33,079 bases of DNA from Chitinophagaceae bacterium. Its GTDB lineage: Bacteria; Bacteroidota; Bacteroidia; Chitinophagales; Chitinophagaceae. The translations under genes were made by a program, and so were the position numbers. The notes beneath the pieces are model-generated. The model saw only the letters and a list, made by a program, of their open reading frames with translations, was not told the origin of the DNA and did no database searches. The stretch covers positions 1 through 33,079 of the forward strand of contig JACCYQ010000146.1 of NCBI GenBank assembly GCA_013696395.1, read 5' to 3'. Positions 17,535-26,125 of this stretch are shown one piece after another (the stretch's first letter is position 1; every line of letters begins with the position of its first letter).

Positions 17535-17580
17535 ATAAAACTTAAATCCACTGACTGATGCTGGCTGGTTTAAGTTTTAT
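17535..17580. terminator. bidirectional terminator between hpf and the DoxX gene
   Basis: Perfect 12-bp stem ATAAAACTTAAA (17535-17546) and TTTAAGTTTTAT (17569-17580) with a 22-base loop. Plus strand continues into TTTTTG; minus strand continues into TATTT. The right arm overlaps the last codon of the convergent DoxX gene. Confidence 0.7.
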
Positions 17581-18012
17581 TTTTTGTTTTTTCTTCCCAA
17601 TTCAATGATAATCTGCCATTACCCGCTATTAAAAAATAAATCAATAATAAAAGAACCAATAATGAAACCAGCCAGATAGTATAGGGTTTCATGATTTCTC
17701 CGGGATTATTTACCAGTATAACAGCGCCTAGCAAAATAGGAATCTGTATAAGTGCGGCAAACCTGGTTAGTACACCAATTGCTATCAGGATACACCCAAG
17801 TATATGAGCAAAAACAACATAGTGACTGATCAAGACCAAAGCAAATTGACTAAAAGAAAGACTGCTGCCAACCAAACTTATAATGGCACTGGTATTTTCT
17901 AAAAAGAGAATACCTGTATAACCAGGAAGATGCCCAAAAAAATGCGGATAAAATCAACCCATAATGGATGATGTGTATCACCCCAATGGCCAATGCGTTC
18001 TAAAGTATTCAT
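17570..18012 (-). pseudogene. DoxX family membrane protein, frameshifted
   Basis: Two overlapping-frame pieces make one DoxX-like protein of about 147 residues. The first piece opens at ATG 18010-18012 (MNTLERIGHWGDTHHPLWVD) and stops at TAG 17899-17901. Reading one base back at the T5 run (A5 on plus, 17901-17905) continues into FLENTSAIISLVGSSLSFSQ and to the stop at 17570. The rebuilt protein has four hydrophobic segments with the family run HYVVFAHILGCILIAIGVLTR. One missing T explains everything; the rest is undamaged. It may be a recent mutation, a phase-variable homopolymer or a sequencing/assembly error. The family is an integral membrane protein of uncertain role in redox or quinone functions. 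Confidence 0.8.
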
Positions 18013-18066
18013 ACATTGATATTTAGGTGTGAATGTATATCCTAATTTACCGATTTTTTGCGGGAC

Positions 18067-18086
18067 GTCCGGGATAAATTCCGGAC
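18067..18086. repeat. GC-rich inverted repeat
   Basis: GTCCGG (18067-18072) and CCGGAC (18081-18086) around an 8-base AT-rich centre, between the divergent DoxX gene and the DUF819 gene. It stands out in an AT-rich gap and could be an operator or a hairpin in a leader; no further support. Confidence 0.3.
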
Positions 18087-18187
18087 ACACCGCCCTATCT
18101 TGTATATCAATAATTTTCTTACCTGCTCAAAGAGTACAATCAACATTATAAACTTCTTTTAATATCTTGGCCGCTTAAAAAACTTGC

Positions 18188-19450
18188 ATGAACGAAACTA
18201 ACACCGCCCTGATCACAAATGATGCTGTTGTTCTGGGAATTTTAATGGCAATTCTTGCTTTCATTTTTTATACATCCGGATCTAAAATTTCATTTTGGAA
18301 TAAATTTTACCGGATCATTCCCAGTATCCTGCTTTGTTATTTTATACCAGCCCTGTTCAATACGTTTGGGATTATTTCTGGCGAAGCTTCCGGATTATAT
18401 ACGGTGGCTTCCCGTTATTTTTTGCCTGCCAGTTTAGTCCTTTTAACCATGAGCGTGGATATTCCATCACTTAGAAAATTAGGTGGTAAATCCCTGATCA
18501 TGTTCTTTGCCGGTACATTGGGTGTGATGCTGGGTGGACCGCTGGTTCTTGCATTGGTCGGATCAATTTCGCCCGATACCCTGATGTATGGTGACGAAGA
18601 AGTCTGGCGTGGTTTATCTACTATTGGTGGAAGCTGGATTGGTGGTGGCGCAAACCAGGCAGCTATGCTTGAAGTTTTTGGTGCCAGTAAACCATTGTTT
18701 GGACAAATGATTGCAGTAGATGTTTTGGTAGCTAATATCTGGATGGGCATTTTGTTATATGGTTCACAAAGGAGAGAAAAGATTAATCGCTGGTTAAATG
18801 CGGATAATTCTGCAATAAAAGAATTAGAACAAAAAATGGAAACGCTGGAATTGAATTCCATACAACAAAAAAGAGGTACAAGGGAATGGATGATACTGGG
18901 AGGTATAGCATTTGGTATTACTGGTTTTGCACATTTTTTTGCCGATATCATTGCTCCCTGGTTTGCAGCTAATGTACCCGGATCAGAAAAATATTCATTA
19001 ACCAGTTCTTTTTTCTGGCTGGTTGTGATTGCCACTACACTAGGTGTTATACTTTCGTTTACCCGTGTACGTAAGCTTGAAGCCATTGGTGCTTCTGACA
19101 TGGGTTCGGTATTTCTATATTTCCTGGTAGCCACCATTGGTATGAACATGGACCTAAAGGCAATATTTAATAATCCTATACTATTCCTTATCGGGGGTTT
19201 GTGGATTACCTTTCATATCATCATTATGCTGGTAGTTGCAAAAATCATTCGGGCACCATTCTTTTTTGTAGCGGTAGGCAGCCAGGCCAATATCGGTGGT
19301 GCAGCCTCCGCTCCTATTGTTGCTGCAGCCTTCAACAAATATTTGGCACCGGTTGGTGTATTACTGGCAGTGCTGGGATATGCCGTAGGAACTTATGGCG
19401 CATATCTTTGTGGCCTGGCTATGCAATGGGTTTCAGATATGTTTAAATAA
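18188..19450 (+). CDS. DUF819 family integral membrane protein
   Basis: 420 residues with about ten hydrophobic segments, broken by a charged cytoplasmic-type stretch near residues 195-235 (rich in Glu, Lys and Arg). Diagnostic DUF819 (YjcL-like) stretches are FYRIIPSILLCYFIPALFNT, a GGSWIGGGANQAAM loop, SVFLYFLVATIGMNMDL and GSQANIGGAASAPIVAAAF. The two small-residue loops in the first and second halves suggest an internal repeat like that of transporters with two inverted halves (inference). Substrate unknown. It stands alone; a box TATCTTGG, one base from the -7 consensus, lies about 15 bases before the ATG. It ends 12 bases from the convergent subtilase gene. Confidence 0.9.
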   Translation: MNETNTALITNDAVVLGILMAILAFIFYTSGSKISFWNKFYRIIPSILLCYFIPALFNTFGIISGEASGLYTVASRYFLPASLVLLTMSVDIPSLRKLGGKSLIMFFAGTLGVMLGGPLVLALVGSISPDTLMYGDEEVWRGLSTIGGSWIGGGANQAAMLEVFGASKPLFGQMIAVDVLVANIWMGILLYGSQRREKINRWLNADNSAIKELEQKMETLELNSIQQKRGTREWMILGGIAFGITGFAHFFADIIAPWFAANVPGSEKYSLTSSFFWLVVIATTLGVILSFTRVRKLEAIGASDMGSVFLYFLVATIGMNMDLKAIFNNPILFLIGGLWITFHIIIMLVVAKIIRAPFFFVAVGSQANIGGAASAPIVAAAFNKYLAPVGVLLAVLGYAVGTYGAYLCGLAMQWVSDMFK

Positions 19451-19462
19451 AATAACCTGAAG

Positions 19463-22099
19463 TTATAATACCACCAATTTTAAATGAGTAATCATTCCAT
19501 CATCGCTGATAACGCGAATGATATATAACCCTTTACTAAGCATTCCTGCAGGAATAGTATTGATAACATCGTCCAGTCTTTTTTCCAACATTAAAATGCC
19601 CATACTATTGAAGACCTGCATGGAAGCAATATCTGCTTCACGGGAAATAATATGTACCGGTTGATATTGGCCCACTGGATTTGGATAAACCCGGTATTTG
19701 TTTACATCGGCAAAATAAATAGTTATGCTATCACTATATATTATTTGCCCGTTTCTCAGTGTGAGTTTTACGCGATATATATTAACGCCGCCAGTTGGAG
19801 CGACATCAATATAATTTAAAGAGGTCTGGGTGATAATAGGTTCACGGTACATTACCTGGTATCCCGTCGGTGTCAATTTTTCCCAGTCAATAGTAATTAT
19901 GTTATACAAACTGCCCAATGAAAGTTGCAAATGAATATCATCATCCATTATGCCAGCCAAAAAACTCCGGAAATAACATTCAACACCTTGCTGGGTATAA
20001 TTAATTGTAAAACTTTTTATTGCAGGCATAGACCCAATTATTGGTGCTACGGAATAATGCAATGAAGTATAATTGGATTTAGAAATTACAATAGATGTAT
20101 CATTCGTAATAATTACAGGCTCCAGGTAATTATTTTCAAGGCTATATATCTGGTATCCTGTGGCTTCTTCCACATTTTCCCAATAAAGCAAAACGGAATC
20201 CTTACAATGAAATCCTACTAATAATTTAATATCCTTTGAAATGGTGAAGGTGTCGGAAACGAAAATGATTCCATCAATTTGCATCCTCAAATGTGCCAGT
20301 GAAATAGTATCTGACGCCTGCCAATTATAAAAACTTTTTGAAAGGTCAACATTTGAATTAACCAACTGCCAATCGCTCCCATTTAAACTATATTCCAGTT
20401 TGCCAGTTTTATTTTTATCGAATCCACTTTCCCAACGGATAATATTATTATTTCCCGGAAAAATATTTTGACGATAAACCGGGTAATGCCAGGTGAAGAC
20501 ATTCACAGTATCGAACTGGTAAGCCAGATAAAATTCTTGCGGGGAGCCGGGTATTTTTTTCCCTTTTACAGAAAATGTATAATTACCTGGTTCAGGAAAG
20601 TCCAACGTAATTTGTTCTACATTATTCAAACTGTCTCTTTTTCGTTCTGCAGGTAATTGCAAAGAATCTTTACGCGGAAAATGATTTAATACCCATGGTT
20701 GCCAGCTTTGTGCGCCAGCATTCAATTGAAGGTCAAGGTCGTTAACCAATGCCCTGGGAGAATTAACTTCTGCAGGAACATCATTCCAGACCAATGTAAG
20801 TTTCATTTGCCTGATTCCATAGGGAACCTGTAAAGGGTAAATCATTTCTTCACCTTCAATCAATTTATCTTTAATGAAATTACCGGTTGTCAATAATTGT
20901 ATTGCTTTAAAGCCATTCGCATTACCATATCCGGAAATAAAATCAGGATGTTGCGGACCAATATCATCTGCGCTATTCAATAAAACAGCCTTTACCAATG
21001 CAGAAGATGGAAGGCTGTCCTGGTGTAATGATTTATAGACTTGTTGCAAAATCAAAGATATTCCGGAAACTACTGCTGCTGATCCGGAACTGCCATCTAC
21101 ACCAAATGCCACTAGTTCTGGCTTTATCCGACCATCATATGCAGGTCCACGTGAACTTTGTAATGGAATTTGAATAAATGGATCAATAGCTCCGACGGTT
21201 AAAATATTTTTAGCCATTTTAAAACTACCGGTAAGATTAGCATATCCTTCAATATCCTGGTACATGCCTATTGAAGGTGCCGTTGTGCCCATATTTCCAG
21301 CACTGAAAACATGAATTAGTTCGGGGTTATTAATGGTACTGATATCATAAGCCATTGCATCTGCTCCATAATAATTTTCTACCCCTGTACCATAGGAATG
21401 ATTTTGAACCGAAATATTATACTGCTGATAATATGTATCGGGATCGGGTAATAATGAACTAAAGTCAGATGAAGTAATAGCGCTACCCCACGCTACTCCT
21501 TTCCCGGTATAAAAAGAATTTCCACCGCCTGCAATCATATTTGTCATCAACGTGGCATGAGTAGTAGTCGATAAAGATTGAAGAGGTGTGGAAATATATC
21601 GCCCCCTGAAATCTATATCTGCAGTATCAGGTCTTTGTTCCTTAACAGATACAATCATTCCGCTACCATTCCATAAAGGATATTCATGATGTAATTTGGA
21701 AATTTTATTAGCCCCCAGGTCAAACCCATTCACATTCATTTCCTCAACAGGTTTTCTCTTTTTTTCTATAAACCGAACGATGTCTGATTGTAAAAGATGT
21801 TTATTAATGTCAGATGGATTCAGTTCTAAAGAAAATATATTGGCTGACTGGTAAAATTGAAGATTACGAACCGGTATTTTATTCCTTTCTAAAAATAATA
21901 TAAAAGATAAACTATCAGTTACCAAAACCTGGTAAGAAAGATGTTGCAGTGAATCATGGTTTTTGTAAATATTGGTAATAAGCGGTGATAATTTTGATGG
22001 AATTTCCGGTTGGGCATGCACTGAATTTAGAACAGAAAGTAAAAACAGGCAGCTAATCAAAATTTTAATCCGGGGATGTAAGTTTAGGGGTTGATTCAC
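19463..22099 (-). CDS. subtilisin-like S8 peptidase with T9SS sorting domain
   Basis: No in-frame ATG exists near the front. GTG 22097-22099 is the best start (878 residues), giving an n-region then ILISCLFLLSVLNSVHA, cut before QPE; the open frame reaches a TTG at 22192. Numbered from GTG: the catalytic His181 is in TTTHATLM, the oxyanion Asn269 in FSAGNMG, and Ser338 in GSSGSAAVVSG. The strand that normally carries the Asp reads MIVSVKEQ, with Glu154 at the Asp place, and Ala replaces the Pro of GTSxAAP. After the S8 domain come beta-sandwich domains, and the last 80 residues (YRVYPNPVG to the end) are a type A T9SS C-terminal sorting domain. Probably secreted or attached to the cell surface; proteolytic activity not assured. 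Confidence 0.88.
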   Translation of the reverse strand: MNQPLNLHPRIKILISCLFLLSVLNSVHAQPEIPSKLSPLITNIYKNHDSLQHLSYQVLVTDSLSFILFLERNKIPVRNLQFYQSANIFSLELNPSDINKHLLQSDIVRFIEKKRKPVEEMNVNGFDLGANKISKLHHEYPLWNGSGMIVSVKEQRPDTADIDFRGRYISTPLQSLSTTTHATLMTNMIAGGGNSFYTGKGVAWGSAITSSDFSSLLPDPDTYYQQYNISVQNHSYGTGVENYYGADAMAYDISTINNPELIHVFSAGNMGTTAPSIGMYQDIEGYANLTGSFKMAKNILTVGAIDPFIQIPLQSSRGPAYDGRIKPELVAFGVDGSSGSAAVVSGISLILQQVYKSLHQDSLPSSALVKAVLLNSADDIGPQHPDFISGYGNANGFKAIQLLTTGNFIKDKLIEGEEMIYPLQVPYGIRQMKLTLVWNDVPAEVNSPRALVNDLDLQLNAGAQSWQPWVLNHFPRKDSLQLPAERKRDSLNNVEQITLDFPEPGNYTFSVKGKKIPGSPQEFYLAYQFDTVNVFTWHYPVYRQNIFPGNNNIIRWESGFDKNKTGKLEYSLNGSDWQLVNSNVDLSKSFYNWQASDTISLAHLRMQIDGIIFVSDTFTISKDIKLLVGFHCKDSVLLYWENVEEATGYQIYSLENNYLEPVIITNDTSIVISKSNYTSLHYSVAPIIGSMPAIKSFTINYTQQGVECYFRSFLAGIMDDDIHLQLSLGSLYNIITIDWEKLTPTGYQVMYREPIITQTSLNYIDVAPTGGVNIYRVKLTLRNGQIIYSDSITIYFADVNKYRVYPNPVGQYQPVHIISREADIASMQVFNSMGILMLEKRLDDVINTIPAGMLSKGLYIIRVISDDGMITHLKLVVL

Positions 22100-22278
22100 A
22101 GATTCTTTATAAGGAGTAAACTTAAAAATAGTAAATAACCCTGAGCATCCACGGAATTTTACCACACATATGGAAAAAAGTTTAAACTCCAAAATAATTC
22201 GTTAAAAAAAAGTTAGTATTCAATTTTTTACCGTAATTTTTCTATGAAAACATTTCAATAACAATAAAACATTAACGC

Positions 22279-23076
22279 ATGAGAAAAATGTTGGCCATTT
22301 GTGCCCTAATTACATTAACCATTATGGGCTGTAAAAAGGACGTTGCTGTTGTAGAGGATGAAAGCATATCACAGGACATTCTAGCCCAGGTTCACCAACA
22401 CGGATTTGGTACTTCTGATGTTAAAAAAGTTGAAGAGGGTTACCTTGTTGAAGGTGATATTATTCTAACCCCGGAATTTTTAAATAGCAAACCTGGTGGA
22501 AATTTTTTACGCATTGCCAATGAAGAACAGTACCGAACTACTAACCTCGTTACCGGAACACCCCGCAACATTACCATGAGTTTACATTCTAAATTATCTT
22601 CACAAGCAGGTTACTCGCAGGCTTTGCAGGAAGTTGCCGATAGGTATAATGCAGAAACCATTGGACTTACCTTTAGTGTAGTTGCTTCAGGTGGAACTAT
22701 TCAATTTGTAAATGGAAATGGACCTTATCTTGCTTCCGCAGGCTTTCCAAGCGGTGGTAATCCATATAACAAAGTGACTGTTTATTCCCGAAATATAGGT
22801 AAAGGCACTACTCCAACTTTCATTAATTACCTGGCTACAATATTAGCGCATGAAGTAGGACATTGTATTGGATTTCGTCATACTGATTATATGAACAGGG
22901 CATACAGTTGTGGTGGTTCTGCTACCAATGAAGGTGCTTCTACAGTTGGTGCAGTGCATATAGCTGGTACACCTACAGGTCCTGATGCTGGTTCATTCAT
23001 GCTGGCATGTATTGGTTCAGGCCAAAACAGGCCGTTTAATACTAATGATAAAATTGCTTTAGATGTTTTATATTAA
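22279..23076 (+). CDS. M57-type zinc metalloprotease, lipoprotein
   Basis: 265 residues. The lipoprotein signal ends at Cys18 (TIMGC). The catalytic zinc motif is HEVGHCIGFRHTD (His191, Glu192, His195, His201), the metzincin form HExxHxxGxxH followed by Asp203, as in the Peptidase_M57 (dual-action HEIGH) family. The region before it is the usual protease B-like domain with a stretch predicted as soluble alpha/beta; there is no large C-terminal extension. Cysteines at 196, 211 and 244 may bridge. It is divergent from the S8 peptidase gene, so the two exported peptidases may share a control region. A strong terminator follows 19 bases after the stop. Confidence 0.9.
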   Translation: MRKMLAICALITLTIMGCKKDVAVVEDESISQDILAQVHQHGFGTSDVKKVEEGYLVEGDIILTPEFLNSKPGGNFLRIANEEQYRTTNLVTGTPRNITMSLHSKLSSQAGYSQALQEVADRYNAETIGLTFSVVASGGTIQFVNGNGPYLASAGFPSGGNPYNKVTVYSRNIGKGTTPTFINYLATILAHEVGHCIGFRHTDYMNRAYSCGGSATNEGASTVGAVHIAGTPTGPDAGSFMLACIGSGQNRPFNTNDKIALDVLY

Positions 23077-23095
23077 TATGATTAATTTATAAATT

Positions 23096-23125
23096 AAACC
23101 GCCTCAATGGAGGCGGTTTTTTTTT
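23096..23125 (+). terminator. intrinsic terminator after the M57 gene
   Basis: Perfect 10-bp stem AAACCGCCTC/GAGGCGGTTT (23096-23105 and 23110-23119), 4-base loop AATG, and a T9 run at 23117-23125. Confidence 0.93.
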
Positions 23126-23281
23126 GTAAAAATTATTTTATTATGAGAATATAACGTTAAAAAACAAACGCTTTAACAATAAACTTAAAAACTTTCATGC
23201 AATCATTCCGTCATTTGTAACGTTAATCACATGTGTGTACAACATTCATAGGCTCTGCTAAAAATCGTTTAATAAATTTGT

Positions 23282-24142
23282 ATGACTAATACCATATACA
23301 TGCAAGAGGGATTTGAAAAACAAAAAAATGTAAAGGCTTCAGCTATTACACTTTTTACCGGGGGATTATTGTTATTAATAATGATATTAATTAGTTGGCC
23401 GGTTCCTGTCATTCTTCCAGCACCTGATATGGAATACCTGGAAGTCAATCTGGGCAGCGGAGATATAGGGTCAGGAGACGATCAACCTCTTTTACCAGGT
23501 GAACCAGCACCTTCCCAACAGTTGGCTTACAACCCTCCAACGCCCATTCGTTCCATTGCAAATTCTGCCAAGCAAATTGAAACAGATGATCGAAATGTTG
23601 ATGCACCGGCTATCAGGCAACCGGCAACAAATAATTCAACGGCAACCAAAATAGATAATGAAAACAGGACGGTTAAAACAAATACTACAACTTCACCGGT
23701 TGTATCACCGGCACCGCCTAAACCCAGAGCCGTGTTAGGACGTACAACCGGTGGTAATGGCAATGGTGGAAATGGTGCGGATACATATAAACCAGGCTCA
23801 GGCGAAGGTGTTGCAGGTGGACAAGGTGACCAGGGTCGTGTAGGTGGTGTACCTGGAGGAAAAGATTATACCGGAACGCCAAAGAATTTCGGAGTTCGGG
23901 TATTGCAGATCAGTGATCAATCATTTGAAGATGATTTTAATGAAAATGCAAAAGTAGCCATGGAAGTAACTGCCGATGCCAATGGAAAAGTTACAGCAGC
24001 AGTATTTAATTTAAAAAACAGTACAACCAATAACCGTTCTATGATTGATATTGCTCAACGTAAAGCTTTCCAGTTAAAACTGGGATCTTCAGATGTTGGA
24101 CAAAAAGGAATCGTTGTATTTAATTTTAAAGTAAAGGGATAG
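23282..24142 (+). CDS. TonB-like single-span protein (energy transducer-like)
   Basis: 286 residues: a short cytoplasmic N-terminus, one membrane span (about 20-42), a long Pro/Thr/Asn-rich then Gly-rich periplasmic stretch (about 70-195), and a C-terminal domain (about 200-286). That last domain (VAMEVTADANGKVTAAVF, then IDIAQRKAF and IVVFNFKVKG) resembles a TonB C-terminal fold. No exbB or exbD lies next to it here. The protein could begin at the second Met (ATG 23300): a -7-like TAAATTTG at 23273-23280 ends one base before the first ATG, which would favour the second. It is separated from folC by a terminator. Role in TonB energy transfer is inferred from architecture only. Confidence 0.75.
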   Translation: MTNTIYMQEGFEKQKNVKASAITLFTGGLLLLIMILISWPVPVILPAPDMEYLEVNLGSGDIGSGDDQPLLPGEPAPSQQLAYNPPTPIRSIANSAKQIETDDRNVDAPAIRQPATNNSTATKIDNENRTVKTNTTTSPVVSPAPPKPRAVLGRTTGGNGNGGNGADTYKPGSGEGVAGGQGDQGRVGGVPGGKDYTGTPKNFGVRVLQISDQSFEDDFNENAKVAMEVTADANGKVTAAVFNLKNSTTNNRSMIDIAQRKAFQLKLGSSDVGQKGIVVFNFKVKG

Positions 24143-24169
24143 GCATATATAAGGTTGAGAGATTATTAA

Positions 24170-24205
24170 GTCCCAGTTGCCTGGTAACTGGGACATTTTA
24201 TTTTG
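24170..24205 (+). terminator. intrinsic terminator after the TonB-like gene
   Basis: Perfect 9-bp stem GTCCCAGTT/AACTGGGAC (24170-24178 and 24186-24194) with a 7-base loop, then ATTTTATTTTG. Confidence 0.85.
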
Positions 24206-24210
24206 AGGGA

Positions 24211-24249
24211 CATTTTCAAATTTTCAAATTCTCCAATTCTCAAATTGTT
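24211..24249 (+). repeat. short run of TTTTCAAATT words before folC
   Basis: Four repeats of a TTCAAATT/TCCAATT/TCTCAAATT word between the terminator and the folC -7 box. The words resemble those of the larger islands at 8509-8896 and 32750-32945. Confidence 0.4.
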
Positions 24250-24255
24250 TCCTTT

Positions 24256-24263
24256 TATTTTTG
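24256..24263 (+). promoter_or_regulatory. -7 box four bases before the folC start
   Basis: TATTTTTG, exact TAnnTTTG, ends four bases before ATG 24268. No good -33 TTTG is seen at the usual spacing. If used, the mRNA would be leaderless or nearly so. Confidence 0.42.
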
Positions 24264-24267
24264 CGCC

Positions 24268-25560
24268 ATGAATTATGCGCAGACTATAGAATACCTCTAT
24301 ACCCGTTTACCCATGTTCTCCAGGATTGGGCCACCTGCACTAAAGCCGGGCCTTGATAATATCACCCGTCTTTGCAAAAGTTTGGGTGATCCGCATAAAA
24401 AATTTAAAAGCATTCATATTGCCGGCACCAATGGAAAAGGTTCGGTAAGTCATATGCTGGCTGCCGTTTTCCAAACTGCTGGTTATAAAACAGGATTACA
24501 TACATCACCTCATTTATATGATTTCAGGGAAAGATTAAAAGTGAATGGAGAACCTGCACCCGAAGAATTTGTAATCGATTTCGTTGAGAATATGAAACCG
24601 ATGATCGAAGAAATGGTTCCCAGTTTTTTCGAGATTTCTATTGCTATGACCTTTGAATATTTTGCACAGCAAAAAGTTGATATTGCTATTGTGGAAACCG
24701 GGCTTGGAGGCAGGCTGGATAGTACGAATATTCTGCAACCTGTATTAAGCATCATTACCAATATTGGACAAGATCATATGCAATTATTAGGGAATACACC
24801 TGCAGAAATTGCGGGTGAAAAAGCAGGAATTATAAAGGAAAATACACCGGTTATTATAGGTGAATCAGTGCCAAATATCGCTGCGGTTTTTGAAAAGTTT
24901 GCCCAGGAAAAAAATTCTCCACTCTACTACGCCCAGGAGCAATTCAACATCGTTGATTATCACAACAGCATCCATTCATTAGAAGTGGAGGTAGCTAAAA
25001 AAAATTATACGGATCATTTTAAATATGAAATTGACTTGCCGGGAATTTATCAATTAAAAAATTTACTAACCGTTCTGCAGGCTCTATCTGTTTTAAACCA
25101 AATGGAATGGAGATTAGATAATGATTATGTTCTTAAAGCTTTGGCAAATGTTCGTAAACTTACCGGGTTACATGGTCGCTGGGAAGTGATCCATGAAAAA
25201 CCCTTAGTGATACTTGATGTTGCTCATAACGAAGATGGAATTGAGATGGTTCTGCAGCAGGTTGAAATCATAGCACCTACCAGCGTCCATATAATATTAG
25301 GAATGGTAATTGATAAAGCGATCGATAAGATTCTGGCCTTATTACCAGCCAGTGCAAAATATTATTTTACACAGGCCCATGTTCCAAGAGCAGTGCCTGC
25401 GGAGCAATTACAAACGCAGGCTGCAACATTTCAGTTAATTGGAGAACATTATGAAAATGTAAATGATGCATTAAAAGAAGCGCTTAACCATGCTGGTGAA
25501 TCAGATCTTATCCTGGTTTGTGGCAGTGTATTTTTGGTTGCAGAGGTAAGGCGTTTTTAA
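24268..25560 (+). CDS. folC: bifunctional dihydrofolate/folylpolyglutamate synthase
   Basis: 430 residues of the Mur ligase superfamily. It adds glutamate to dihydropteroate and to tetrahydrofolates with ATP. The P-loop is GTNGKGSV at 53-60 in HIAGTNGKGSVSH; then VETGLGGRLDSTN, ITNIGQDHMQLLG with the Mg-binding His, and EKAGIIKE typical of FolC; the C-terminal domain shows HGRWEVI and DVAHNEDGIE. Full length for the family. Its end overlaps the convergent Nudix gene by four bases (25557-25560). Preceded by a terminator and an own -7 box, so it is a single transcription unit. Confidence 0.96.
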   Translation: MNYAQTIEYLYTRLPMFSRIGPPALKPGLDNITRLCKSLGDPHKKFKSIHIAGTNGKGSVSHMLAAVFQTAGYKTGLHTSPHLYDFRERLKVNGEPAPEEFVIDFVENMKPMIEEMVPSFFEISIAMTFEYFAQQKVDIAIVETGLGGRLDSTNILQPVLSIITNIGQDHMQLLGNTPAEIAGEKAGIIKENTPVIIGESVPNIAAVFEKFAQEKNSPLYYAQEQFNIVDYHNSIHSLEVEVAKKNYTDHFKYEIDLPGIYQLKNLLTVLQALSVLNQMEWRLDNDYVLKALANVRKLTGLHGRWEVIHEKPLVILDVAHNEDGIEMVLQQVEIIAPTSVHIILGMVIDKAIDKILALLPASAKYYFTQAHVPRAVPAEQLQTQAATFQLIGEHYENVNDALKEALNHAGESDLILVCGSVFLVAEVRRF

Positions 25561-26114
25561 ATCGATAATTCATCCAGTTTTTCCAATGCATAATGTATGC
25601 AGGTTACATGCATAGCTTGTACGATCTTTTGTTCCTTAATCATTTGTTTCAATTCATCAATGCTGAATAACAATACTTCGATTTCCTCATGTTCATCCAG
25701 TTGCTGTTCACTAACCTTTTCTCCACCTGTAGCCAGGAACATGTGCATCCAGTTACTATTGGTTGATGGATTAGGCGAAGTTTTGCCCAGGTAATAATAT
25801 TTATCAAAGGAATAGCCTGTTTCTTCCATCAGTTCCCGGCTTACTGCATGTTCAAGATTATCATCTGTATCATCCACACAACCACCAGGAATTTCTAAGC
25901 TCACTTCCCCGATGGCGTGACGATATTGTTTTACCATTACAACTTGTTGCTCACCGGTTATAGCCAACACCGTAACCCATGTTGGAAATTCATAAACATA
26001 ATAGGGCGAAACTATGGTTCCATCCGGCTTCCTGCAAGTGTCTTTTCTTACTTTGAACCAGGTATCTTTAAGTAAATAGGTTGAATCTAATATTGTCCAA
26101 TGCGGATCTTTCAT
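25557..26114 (-). CDS. Nudix hydrolase, ADP-ribose pyrophosphatase-like
   Basis: 185 residues. A front beta-domain (WTILDSTYLLKDTWFKVRKD, YYVYEFPTWVTVLAI) precedes the Nudix box, IPGGCVDDTDDN then SRELMEETGY. The REL-MEE-TG half is perfect; the first Glu position holds Asp and one residue is inserted between it and Arg, compared with GX5EX7REUXEEXGU. The overall layout (QYRHAIGEVSLEIPGG before the box) is that of NDP-sugar or ADP-ribose diphosphatases. Substrate not determined. It starts 11 bases after the YfiT-like gene stop, so the two form an operon. Confidence 0.88.
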   Translation of the reverse strand: MKDPHWTILDSTYLLKDTWFKVRKDTCRKPDGTIVSPYYVYEFPTWVTVLAITGEQQVVMVKQYRHAIGEVSLEIPGGCVDDTDDNLEHAVSRELMEETGYSFDKYYYLGKTSPNPSTNSNWMHMFLATGGEKVSEQQLDEHEEIEVLLFSIDELKQMIKEQKIVQAMHVTCIHYALEKLDELSI

Positions 26115-26125
26115 AAAAAGAACTT

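Noticed and set aside
17899-17905. Programmed -1 frameshift in the DoxX gene
   Set aside because: No X-XXY-YYZ heptamer in the right frame and no evident downstream stimulator; a lost T is simpler, though a slip at TTT before TAG cannot be ruled out.
18415-19149. 244-residue ORF antisense to the DUF819 gene
   Set aside because: It lies fully inside a well-supported gene on the other strand, has no recognisable domain and a composition expected from antisense of hydrophobic codons.
22100-22192. Extended N-terminus of the S8 peptidase from TTG 22192
   Set aside because: It would put about 40 residues before the signal peptide; the GTG at 22097-22099 gives a normal export signal.
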